Below, piece after piece: positions 18,201 to 26,845 of a stretch of 64,000 nt of DNA. Under the pieces are notes generated by a model. That model saw only the letters and a list, made by a program, of their open reading frames with translations. It had not been told where the DNA came from and searched no databases. Every line of letters begins with the position of its first letter. Position 1 is the first letter of the stretch. Source of the DNA: Candidatus Tectimicrobiota bacterium (GTDB taxonomy: Bacteria; Tectomicrobia; Entotheonellia; Entotheonellales; Entotheonellaceae); assembly GCA_026005175.1 (NCBI GenBank), contig BPKO01000001.1, positions 930,001 to 994,000 on the forward strand, given 5' to 3'. Position numbers and translations under genes: made by a program.

Positions 18201-18696
18201 AGCGCTGCGCCTCGGCGTAGCGGCCGTTTTTGCTCAGATGCACGGCGATGGTGAACGGCACATGAAAGAAGAGCTCCCAGTTGTAGACGGCATAGGCACC
18301 ACCGGAGGTGAAATCCAGATCCTTGACCGGATACGGCGTCTGTACCAACGGCGAAGGTCGGTAGGCGTTCTTGAAGAAATCGGCGTACAGGACCGGCTTG
18401 AACGTGCCGTCGGGCAGGGTTTCAAACGAACCATCCGGCTTTTTGACGTATTCCGTATCCGACGCCTGCAAGCCTGGCGTCCCCTTGCGCAGCAGCCGCT
18501 GCATCAACGGTTGTACGTAGGGGTGTTGGTGCAGGAAGAAACGGTAGCTGAGCGTGCGCTCCTCGATGATAAAATATTTCGTCTCTCTCTTTTCAACAGC
18601 ACGACCATCACGATATTGGTTTATCTCCAGATCGAATATGCCGTGAAACTTATTGGTCTTTGCCGAAGCAGTCTCTGTCAAAATCAGACTACTCAT
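15271..18696 (-). CDS. TcA toxin subunit, C-terminal half (pore/translocation channel and TcB-binding part), frame-broken
   Basis: Start at ATG 18696 with GGAG upstream, 16 bases after the preceding TcA part. It covers the C-terminal half of a TcA: FHGIFDLEINQYRDG, YNWELFFHVPFTIAVHLSKN, RWFHYLFDPTDDSDGPTP, FWKVRPFQ, then GSVRPQTYDSL, a long amphipathic/coiled-coil region that forms the translocation channel in known Tc toxins, and the TcB-binding end (MLFDMDGPGHYFRRIKSVAV across a break, IPCVTGPYAGVNCKLML, PFENSGVISEWQIELP, LYFEDAKLRDLWIGVVWT). Three single-base breaks: one extra base near 17830 (restores LGPRPQAVPKKG), then near 16145 and 15930. About 1142 residues when joined. TcA proteins split over two genes are known (TcaA/TcaB type). 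Confidence 0.85.
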
Positions 18697-18712
18697 GTTG
18701 TTCTCCTTTTGG

Positions 18713-21700
18713 TTAATGCGGCGGCTGTCCGGCGCCGGCCATGCCTACGCCAAAGTCCTGGCTGTTGAGTTCATTGAGATTCTGTGCCAGCGCAGGGTTG
18801 AGCCCACCGCTCCCGATGATATTCAAACCGCCGGCCGTCACCGCGAGACCGGAGCGGGCGAAGGCATGTGGCACGTTGACCACAACAGTGCCGGCTGCCT
18901 CGCTGCCCGGATTGACGTTGATATGCGCTCCGAGCGTCGGTGAAGCGATACCAGGCGTTACCGCCAGACCGGGCTGGCCGGCGGGACCGATCAGCACATC
19001 ATCGAACACCAACACGGTCGCTGGGTTGATCAGCCAATCTCGAACGGGCGCCGGATGGATTACGGAATCCGGCGTGGAGTATGGGCCTACCGGGTCGGGC
19101 AACGGTGGCTTCCAGGGTATCTCCGGGATAACCTCGATCTCTTCCCAAATCGGTTTTTCGGGCCACCAAGGCTCTCGCTGTGGTACTCTGGTGACCCACT
19201 CCTGCCACTCCTCGATCGTTCGTTCGGTCACGCTCGGCTCGACGAAGAAGGTGTGGCGATTGTCCTGATAGAACACCGGTTTCATCAGCGTAGCGATTTC
19301 GCCCAACCCCTTCGCGATAGCGGCCTTGACGGCGTCGGGATGGGTCGCATGCCGGTAGGCTTCTTCGGACACTCCAAGGGGCAACAGATCGTTGTCACAT
19401 GGCAGCAGCGTGTAGGCGGCGCCTCTCCCGAGAATATCGCGCACAGCCGGTCGAGGCGTCTTGCCGGGTTCGGTGGTAATCTTTTCCTGGAAACGGACCT
19501 GGAACTTGCCGCTGCCCTGATAGCGCGTACCCGTTTTTGTATTGGCGCTAGGGAAGGGATTGGCGGGCGGGGCAAGATAGCTACGCGCTTCAGGCGCGCT
19601 GTTGCGCCCGGCCAGGTAGAAGGCCTGAAGCCCTCCGGTTGATGACTGAATGGCCTCTGACCAGTTGCCCAAATGGATGAAGACTCCAAGCTCGGAGCCG
19701 TCGGTGTCGTACGCCTTGGAGACGTGGACGAACACTTTCGCGGGATCAAAATACAGGACGTTCCGCACCACAACCGGACTCGGCGCGTTCATCGCGCTCG
19801 CCTCGGGCGTGGACCACTGGCCATTGACGTACTCGCTCCAGTGCAAATGCGCCTCAATGTCTTTCCGGGGTGCTGGAATGGTAACCTGTTGGTTTGGGTC
19901 GATTTTGGTATCGCTCGTTGACTGCTGCGGCTTCTCTAGGAACGTCACCCAGAACAGATACAGCCGGTCGCGCCACACCACAGGCGCCAGATGATCGCCC
20001 TCGATCTGGGCGCTCACCGGCTCCCACGGCGTCCACATCTGGTTCTTGTAGCGGCGATAGAAGTACTTGTGGGGCATGCTGAAGGTGCGGCCGAAGACGT
20101 GCAGCACCCGCCGCGCCGGGTCAGGGTTGTCTTCGATGTGCATGGCCACGATGTCGAGCCGTGCCAGCTCGTCGAGCTTCTTCAAATAGTTGAGGAAGGC
20201 GTCCTCGACCAGATCGCTGGAGACGTCGCCCTGCAGCAGTGCGCCTTCGAGTTCGGTAAAGAGATGCGTTTTGTCGTCGCGGAACTCCGGCTCCAGCCAG
20301 TTTTCCGGAAAGAGGAAAATCTTGCGGTTGGCTTCCCAGACCCGGTAACGCTTCGTCCATTCCCACTGCTTCGAGTTGATGAGGGAGGGATGCACCTTTG
20401 GCTCGAGGTTGAGCAAGCAGCGCTGGATGAAGAGCTGCACCGAGGCGATGGCCAGCCGGATGCGCGAGGTTTGCACCACCGGCTCCATGCCGGGATCGAC
20501 GAGGAAGTACTCGTAGAGTTGTTCCATACGTGCGAAGCCGTGCTGGTGCATGACGTGCGCGACCAGCGCGTCGCGGCTTTGCTGGCGCAGCTTGTCGAAG
20601 ATCGGCTGCGCTACCCGCTGCCAGCCCTCGTCCTCGAAGCGCGCCTTGATCGTGTCGCGCAGCTCGCGCGCGATCTTGAAGCGCTCCTCGGCGGTCGCTG
20701 CGCTGCTGACGATCCCGGTCCAGTCTTTGAGCGAGGTCGGCGATACGCCGAAGCGCCCGACGATCTGCAGCGCCTGCCACAAGCGTTCCAGCGACTGTTC
20801 GTTAGCGAAGGCGGGACTCATGCCGAAGAGCGCCTCGGCAGTGGCCCGAACCGTGGCCTCGTCTCGGCGGGTGATGGTGGCGATCCGGGGATAGACCTGC
20901 TTCTCCAGTTTGTCCGGCGCCGTCGTGCCGTTGGCCTCGAAGATGTCGATCAGGTCCTCCGTACCGCCAGCCATCTCGCGCTTGAGGCGGGCGTAGGCGG
21001 CCACTCGGCGGAAGCGGGCGAAGCGTTGCGCGGTGACGGCCTTCTCGGCAGGGATGTCGCCGACAGCCCCGGTCGGCAGCTCGCTCAAGGACAAGCTGCC
21101 GAAATCCGCGGCGTGAGTCAGCAGATAGCGCATCTCACGCTCAGTCAACCCAAGACCTTGCACGAGCTGCAGGGACTTGTTCAGCAACAGCAGCGCCCGC
21201 TCCGCCGCATCCCAGGCACTCGCAGGGTACAGTTTCAGTTGCGAGAGCGGCCCTTTGGGCAGCGTTTCGCCCTGCACCAGCAAGCGAGCGTTGCCGCCGT
21301 TCAGGTTTTTGAGTTTGAGGGTGAAGCGGTACGGCACACCGGCTTTCAGTTCCAGAAACTCACCGGTCTGGTCGCCAAAGGTGGCATTGTCGCCGGCGGC
21401 CGTGCCTTTGAGGAACACCGGCTCCGGCAGATGGGCAAAACGCAACTCCGCCGCGGCGTTTTGTTTTTCTAGCTCGATGAAGAACCGGTAGGCGCCGGGC
21501 GTGGCGACTTCCAGATAGCCCTCGAAGCACGCGCTCCCTGCCGCGTTAAGCGGGTTGCCGTCAGAGTCCTTCTGGTCTTTCAGGCCGGTGTCGGCACTCG
21601 CCACGATGGGCGATGCCTTCTGTGGCGCACCGGAGAGGTCGGCAGAATCGAAGAAGGCGGCGCTGACGCCCCGCTCAGCAACCACGGCGAAGGCGTCCAG

Positions 21701-24700
21701 GAGCGCTTTGCCATCGGCGTTCAGCAGCCGGTCGTCGGTAACGAGACTCTCCACCAGCACGGGATCGGCGCCGGTCTGGGCAACCAGCGTCTGGACGATA
21801 AACTGGCGGATCAGACGCCGTTGCAAGAAGGGCAGAAAAGCTCGTGCAATACGAGTACGACGCTCGCGTTCGTGAGTCTGTTGCTGCGCCTCGGTAAGGC
21901 CGTCGGGCACGGGTGCAAACAGCAGCCCGTAGTCGGCGTTCTCCAGAAACCCACTCTCCGGCTGCACACCGCTCTGTCTGCGCAGGTGCCGGTCAAAGAA
22001 ACTGCGCGCCTGCTGTTGTACGTCATCGAGCAGCTCGGCAAAGACGCTCTGCTGTGTCGCAGTCAAAGAGGCACTGACAGCCGCCTTTAACGCATTCTTG
22101 TGCGCATCGAACAACACCCCGCGGAAGGTGAGGCGCTGCTCCTGGCGCGTGGCGTTATAGGCGACCTCACGAATGGCCGGAGGCGCGGCAAACGCCGCCA
22201 GCGGCAGGCTGTCGGCTTGCGCTACACCGCTTTTCACCGCGGTGAACTCCGCCATGCCGTTCAGCATGGCCATGAACCTCGTCACCACGTCCGGCGGCAG
22301 TACCAGCCCCAGCTTCTGTTGCAGGATGTCATTGCTCAAGGTGGCTGGATCGTCCGGCACGGCGTGCTCGACCCGGATGGCGCGGATACCTTCCGCCAAC
22401 GCCTTGAGCAGCGCCAGCGTCGCCGCACGGTTGGGGCGATACTTGCCAGCCGGATCGAAGCGGTGGCGCAGCAGGTAGTCCAGGTCCTCGATCGTCAGGC
22501 CGCTGTCTTTGACCGCCTCGGCTGTCTCGACGAAGGCCAATGTCTGCGTGAACGGGTGATCTTCGCTCAGGTTTTGTAGAGGCTGATCGTGCAGCGGCTT
22601 GAAGGGATCGAGACCGGAGATCTGCTTGAGCGCGATCAGCTCCCGCACACCGAGTTTGAGCCCCTTGGCCAGCACGCCGTAGCGATTGAGCAGCGAGACA
22701 TTCGCCAGCGACAGGACGTCGTCGAGAGACTTGCCGGCGTCGCCCAGAATCGCCGCGATGTCATCGGCAGAGAGGCCCAGCGCGCCCTGCAGGGCGAGGA
22801 GATGATCCTTGAGCTTGATGCCGGCGTCGCTCAGGTATTGCCCGAGGGGGTGGTGGAAGATCGGGTCGGCCTGGAGCACGCTTTTGGTGAGAAAAAGCTG
22901 GGCGTAGAGCGGGTGCTTGCCCGTCGTGGGGATGTCGGCCCACAACGTCAGGAGTTTGATGCGGCTCTGCTTGCCGACCTTGACCTTTTCTTCCAGCGTT
23001 TTGAGATGGGCGAGATAAATCAGCGCGGTCTGCAGCCAGGCGGGGAGCTGGGTCGCGTCCACCAGCGCTGCGGCAGGAATGAAGGTGGTCAGCGCCCGGT
23101 CGGTCTCCTCGATGCTCCAGCCCAGTTTCTTCCAAAGCCGCACGAACAGGTTGATGCGCAAAAAATCGAGCGGTTTGGCTTTACTGCCGTCGGCGTATTG
23201 CAGCGTGGTCCGGTCGAAGTTGCAGCTCGCATCGGGATCGGCCAGGACAAGCGCCTTGTCGAACGGCATGTTGGCGATGGCGGTTTGCAGCCCATCCAGC
23301 GCTGTGTTGAACTCGCCGGCCAGTTCGTGCAAGCGCTGCTCGAAGCCCGCTATTTCGCTGAGCACCTCCCAACCGGTGAGGTTCGTATTAGGAACCTTGT
23401 TTGCCAGCGCATCGAAGCGTGCTTGATCGGCGGGCGGCAAGGTGCTGCGATTCTTACCGATGAGATCCTTGTTTTGGTCGTAGAACGTCTTGTGCGTCTG
23501 GTAGAAGCGCGCATCCGCGATGCTCACGCCGAGCTTATAGAGCAGCGCCAGCTTCGTCAGATCGGGATTGACGAAGCCAGTCTGGACGATCTCGGTGAGT
23601 TCCTTGTAGCTCACTCCCAAGCGGCGCGAGAGGGCTTTGGCGGAGTTGAGATCGATACGCTGGCCGGTCTCGGCGTCGGTTGCGACCGTCGTTGCTTCGG
23701 CTTCGCTGTTGAAGCCGTACAGCTCAAACCATGTGGCAAGCGGATTGGAATTCACCAACAGCGTCGTCTCTGCGGGCGCAAGCCCCAGCGACTCGATGAA
23801 GATGGCAGCCCTGTCGGGTTTGGTGGAATCAAACAGCGCATTCGTGGGACGGAACACTTCGAGCAGGTGGTACAGCGGCGTCTCGAAGTAGCCGGAGAAC
23901 GCCCGCACGGTCTCGAGCCAGCGGTCGAAGGGCAGATTGAGCGGGTAGCGGGCCTCGGTCAGCTTCTTATAGGCAGCAGCGATCACGTTCTGCGGCTCGG
24001 CCAGCAGTTCGGCGGTCGTGGCCTCGCCGGTGTCGCGAGCGGCGTCTTCGGCCAGTTTGCCGTTGGCGACGTAGTACTCGAGGATCTCATTGACCACGTC
24101 GATGTAGGGCAGCGCCGTGTGGGTGTTCTCGCAGGTCAGCGCGATATGGGGCAGATCCGGCCGGCGCTCGATGAGCACGTCGTAGGGCTTCATCGGCTTG
24201 CCGTTCTTGTCCTTATGCGGGTAATCCTGACCGCCGTGGCTCGCCTTCCATTGTGCCAGAAAGTTGGCCCATACCGGGTCTTCGATGTCCACGAACTGCA
24301 GCAAATCCACGAAGTAGGCCGCCGGACTCAATACCGAGCGGCAGTGCTCGCATTCGCAAAAGTCCATCGAGCCAAACAGTGACTCCAGGGTCGGGTAGTG
24401 TTTGATGAGCTCGTTCTTGACGCTTTCGCGAACGGCGGGGGAGGGCGAGAATACAGGGAGGCCCGGAGTACTCTCTAGTTGCTTGGCGACGGCGAACAGG
24501 TTGTAGGTGACGGCGCTCACCTGCTGCGCCTTGCGATAGATCAACTCCGGCACACCGGTCGGCGCCGGCTTTTTGTAAATGTCGAAGTACTTGGCCTGAT
24601 ACTGCGCGACGAACTGCTCCTGCGGATACGCCGTCACGTCGTAGGCCGAGGTGATGCCCATGGCCTGGAGAACGGGCATGGATTCGTGGTCCGGCGTGAT

Positions 24701-26737
24701 CTGGTAGAGGCGCTGTAGGGTCTTCAGGTCTTGAGCCGCAGTCTGAAACTCGGCTTCGGTCAGGTTGCCTTTGACCTCCGGTTTGGATTTGAGAAACGCC
24801 GCCACCGGCGTCTCGCCCAATCGAAAGCCCTGCGCCGCGGCGTTCTTGAGCAAGGTGAGGGTGGCCGTCTGTCCGGCCAGAGGCTTGAAGGTTTCGTCGC
24901 TATCCAGCAGCCGAGTCAGCGTCTGCGTGGGATAGCTCACGCGGAGCTTGCGGGCCATATCCTCGGCGTAGAGATCGAGCCGCGCTTCCACCGTGTTGGC
25001 GGCATAGGCTGACGGGACCGCCGCTGCGAGTCGTTGGCGGTCCGCCTCGCTCAGGTTCGCGCGGCGCTGCGGCGGAATGCCGGCCGCTTCGAAGACTTCG
25101 TTCTTCCATGTTTCGGCGCGATGAAAATCCTCTCCGATCAGCGCCACGGGATCGACAAGCTCTTTTTTGAGCAAACGTTCGGTGATCTTCGCGCTGTTGC
25201 CGGCCAGAAACGCCAACTTGCCCTGAAGTTGCAGCTGGCCGATCTGGGTGTCGCTGAGGCCGGCTTTTTTCGCCTCCTCCCAGAGTTGGGGCCCGTCCCC
25301 ACGATGGCGCAGGAAGACCTCGGCGAACTTCGCCTGTGCCGGCTCGTCCAGGCCGGAGATCCGCAGCAACTCGCCATAAGTCGAAGCCGATCCGGGCGCC
25401 GGCAGGTTGAGGCGCACGCGGTTGCTGAAAGCGGCAAACTGCGCTTTGAACGCGGCAATAGCGCTGTCGTCAAACGCCACGATGCCAGCGTCGCGCATCT
25501 TTTTGAGCGTTTTTTCGACGGTGTCCGGCTCCACCTGCGCCAGCAGCAGCTTGTCCGACGGCAGCCCCGCGCGCAGCAGGCCGTACAGGCCTTCGGAGGC
25601 CAATCCCACTTCCGCATCGGCGGCGAGCCGTTCGGTGAAGGCCGCCAGCGCGATCAGGCGCGCATCCCAGCCGGTGGCACGGTGAAGCACGGTGATATCC
25701 TGTCGCTCGCCGTTTTCCTTCGCTTCCGTCAGCCGGCGGATCTGGCCGACATGCGGTATGAGGTCTTTGACCAGCCGGCGATATTCCGCCTCAAGCGGCT
25801 GCGCATCGGCGGGAACGACGAGGTTGAGGCGGGCGCGCTCCGACGCCGTGAGGCCATGCAGCGGTCTAGTAAGCGCAATCTCTTTGCCGTCGGCTTTGAC
25901 GGCGCGCACCTCCAGCACCGGCTCGGTGGCGCCGGGATCATAAGCGAAAGCGTAATGTCCGCCGGCCTGCGTGGTGGTTTCGGCGAGCAGCGTCGTCTGG
26001 CCGCCGAAGGCATGGCGATAGAGCCGCAGCCGCAGGTTGTCGGCTGGCACACGATGCACGGTAACAACCGTCCCGTGCATCGTTTCGTGCCGTTCGATAC
26101 GCAGCACGATGGGTTCGCGCTGGGGCTGGTAGCTGGGGATGATTTTTCCCTCGTCAGGCAACCCCGGCAGCCCGTAATCCAGGGGCACATCGTCGCGAAA
26201 TACCTTGAAGAAAAGGTCAGGGCCGCGCTCGCCGGTTTGGCCGGTGAAGTCCGAACGCTTGAAGCGAAACGTAGCCAGGCCCTCGGCGTCGGTGACAGCC
26301 GTTTCTCCCAGGGGAACCGGCGGCGATTGCGGATCCTGGCTGAACAGTTCAACGCGCAAGCCGGCGATCGGCTGACCACGGGCATCCACGGCGCGGCAGA
26401 GGACGGTGTAGCGGGTATCCACAAACCCTGCCTTGCCGCTGTCCAACACCTTCAGTTCCTCAAGCAGGGCGTTGATGGCGCGGGCCGTCACCTCGTCCAC
26501 CTCGCCGGTGGGCTGGAGCTGGCGTTCTTGCTGGAAGATGCTCACGAGCTTTCGCGTAGCGCTGCCGTAGAATCGGCGTGCGGAATCGCGCGCCAGATCC
26601 TCTAGCGCTTTACGCCGTGCCGCTTCGTCGTCACGCAGAATGAGCCGCCGCTCCAGAAAGACTTTCAGCGCCTCCTGCAGATCGGCCACCTTGGGGCCGC
26701 GCATTTGGAGTTTCAAGGGAAAGGTGATTGGGTTCAT
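18713..26737 (-). CDS. TcA toxin subunit, N-terminal part, with peptidoglycan-binding-like and PA14-like domains
   Basis: 2674 residues, unbroken; GGAGG 8 bases before the start. Order: PG_binding-like domain (about 8-95, MRGPKVADLQEALKVFL and TRKLVSIFQQERQLQPTGEV); a carboxypeptidase-regulatory-like beta domain (about 110-320); a long helical VRP1/TcA shell region with CEHCRSVLSPAAYFVDLLQF (about 790); a PA14-like beta domain (about 1690-1840, GYLEVATPGAYRFFIELE); and the TcA neuraminidase-like region (about 2120-2260: RYRVWEANRKIFLFPENW, PVVWRDRLYLFWVTF). It ends with a Gly-rich tail (VVNVPHAFARSGLAVTAGG). TcA forms the pentameric receptor-binding injector of Tc toxins. Third gene of a minus-strand operon. 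Confidence 0.88.
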   Translation of the reverse strand: MNPITFPLKLQMRGPKVADLQEALKVFLERRLILRDDEAARRKALEDLARDSARRFYGSATRKLVSIFQQERQLQPTGEVDEVTARAINALLEELKVLDSGKAGFVDTRYTVLCRAVDARGQPIAGLRVELFSQDPQSPPVPLGETAVTDAEGLATFRFKRSDFTGQTGERGPDLFFKVFRDDVPLDYGLPGLPDEGKIIPSYQPQREPIVLRIERHETMHGTVVTVHRVPADNLRLRLYRHAFGGQTTLLAETTTQAGGHYAFAYDPGATEPVLEVRAVKADGKEIALTRPLHGLTASERARLNLVVPADAQPLEAEYRRLVKDLIPHVGQIRRLTEAKENGERQDITVLHRATGWDARLIALAAFTERLAADAEVGLASEGLYGLLRAGLPSDKLLLAQVEPDTVEKTLKKMRDAGIVAFDDSAIAAFKAQFAAFSNRVRLNLPAPGSASTYGELLRISGLDEPAQAKFAEVFLRHRGDGPQLWEEAKKAGLSDTQIGQLQLQGKLAFLAGNSAKITERLLKKELVDPVALIGEDFHRAETWKNEVFEAAGIPPQRRANLSEADRQRLAAAVPSAYAANTVEARLDLYAEDMARKLRVSYPTQTLTRLLDSDETFKPLAGQTATLTLLKNAAAQGFRLGETPVAAFLKSKPEVKGNLTEAEFQTAAQDLKTLQRLYQITPDHESMPVLQAMGITSAYDVTAYPQEQFVAQYQAKYFDIYKKPAPTGVPELIYRKAQQVSAVTYNLFAVAKQLESTPGLPVFSPSPAVRESVKNELIKHYPTLESLFGSMDFCECEHCRSVLSPAAYFVDLLQFVDIEDPVWANFLAQWKASHGGQDYPHKDKNGKPMKPYDVLIERRPDLPHIALTCENTHTALPYIDVVNEILEYYVANGKLAEDAARDTGEATTAELLAEPQNVIAAAYKKLTEARYPLNLPFDRWLETVRAFSGYFETPLYHLLEVFRPTNALFDSTKPDRAAIFIESLGLAPAETTLLVNSNPLATWFELYGFNSEAEATTVATDAETGQRIDLNSAKALSRRLGVSYKELTEIVQTGFVNPDLTKLALLYKLGVSIADARFYQTHKTFYDQNKDLIGKNRSTLPPADQARFDALANKVPNTNLTGWEVLSEIAGFEQRLHELAGEFNTALDGLQTAIANMPFDKALVLADPDASCNFDRTTLQYADGSKAKPLDFLRINLFVRLWKKLGWSIEETDRALTTFIPAAALVDATQLPAWLQTALIYLAHLKTLEEKVKVGKQSRIKLLTLWADIPTTGKHPLYAQLFLTKSVLQADPIFHHPLGQYLSDAGIKLKDHLLALQGALGLSADDIAAILGDAGKSLDDVLSLANVSLLNRYGVLAKGLKLGVRELIALKQISGLDPFKPLHDQPLQNLSEDHPFTQTLAFVETAEAVKDSGLTIEDLDYLLRHRFDPAGKYRPNRAATLALLKALAEGIRAIRVEHAVPDDPATLSNDILQQKLGLVLPPDVVTRFMAMLNGMAEFTAVKSGVAQADSLPLAAFAAPPAIREVAYNATRQEQRLTFRGVLFDAHKNALKAAVSASLTATQQSVFAELLDDVQQQARSFFDRHLRRQSGVQPESGFLENADYGLLFAPVPDGLTEAQQQTHERERRTRIARAFLPFLQRRLIRQFIVQTLVAQTGADPVLVESLVTDDRLLNADGKALLDAFAVVAERGVSAAFFDSADLSGAPQKASPIVASADTGLKDQKDSDGNPLNAAGSACFEGYLEVATPGAYRFFIELEKQNAAAELRFAHLPEPVFLKGTAAGDNATFGDQTGEFLELKAGVPYRFTLKLKNLNGGNARLLVQGETLPKGPLSQLKLYPASAWDAAERALLLLNKSLQLVQGLGLTEREMRYLLTHAADFGSLSLSELPTGAVGDIPAEKAVTAQRFARFRRVAAYARLKREMAGGTEDLIDIFEANGTTAPDKLEKQVYPRIATITRRDEATVRATAEALFGMSPAFANEQSLERLWQALQIVGRFGVSPTSLKDWTGIVSSAATAEERFKIARELRDTIKARFEDEGWQRVAQPIFDKLRQQSRDALVAHVMHQHGFARMEQLYEYFLVDPGMEPVVQTSRIRLAIASVQLFIQRCLLNLEPKVHPSLINSKQWEWTKRYRVWEANRKIFLFPENWLEPEFRDDKTHLFTELEGALLQGDVSSDLVEDAFLNYLKKLDELARLDIVAMHIEDNPDPARRVLHVFGRTFSMPHKYFYRRYKNQMWTPWEPVSAQIEGDHLAPVVWRDRLYLFWVTFLEKPQQSTSDTKIDPNQQVTIPAPRKDIEAHLHWSEYVNGQWSTPEASAMNAPSPVVVRNVLYFDPAKVFVHVSKAYDTDGSELGVFIHLGNWSEAIQSSTGGLQAFYLAGRNSAPEARSYLAPPANPFPSANTKTGTRYQGSGKFQVRFQEKITTEPGKTPRPAVRDILGRGAAYTLLPCDNDLLPLGVSEEAYRHATHPDAVKAAIAKGLGEIATLMKPVFYQDNRHTFFVEPSVTERTIEEWQEWVTRVPQREPWWPEKPIWEEIEVIPEIPWKPPLPDPVGPYSTPDSVIHPAPVRDWLINPATVLVFDDVLIGPAGQPGLAVTPGIASPTLGAHINVNPGSEAAGTVVVNVPHAFARSGLAVTAGGLNIIGSGGLNPALAQNLNELNSQDFGVGMAGAGQPPH

Positions 26738-26845
26738 GGGTTATTCCTCCTTTTTCTCGCCGCAGCGAGTCTCGCTATGGCCGAACCTCGTGCCAAAAGC
26801 CAAGACTGCACGGTCTTCCCGCTCGACCCGCGGGACCCATGCTGT

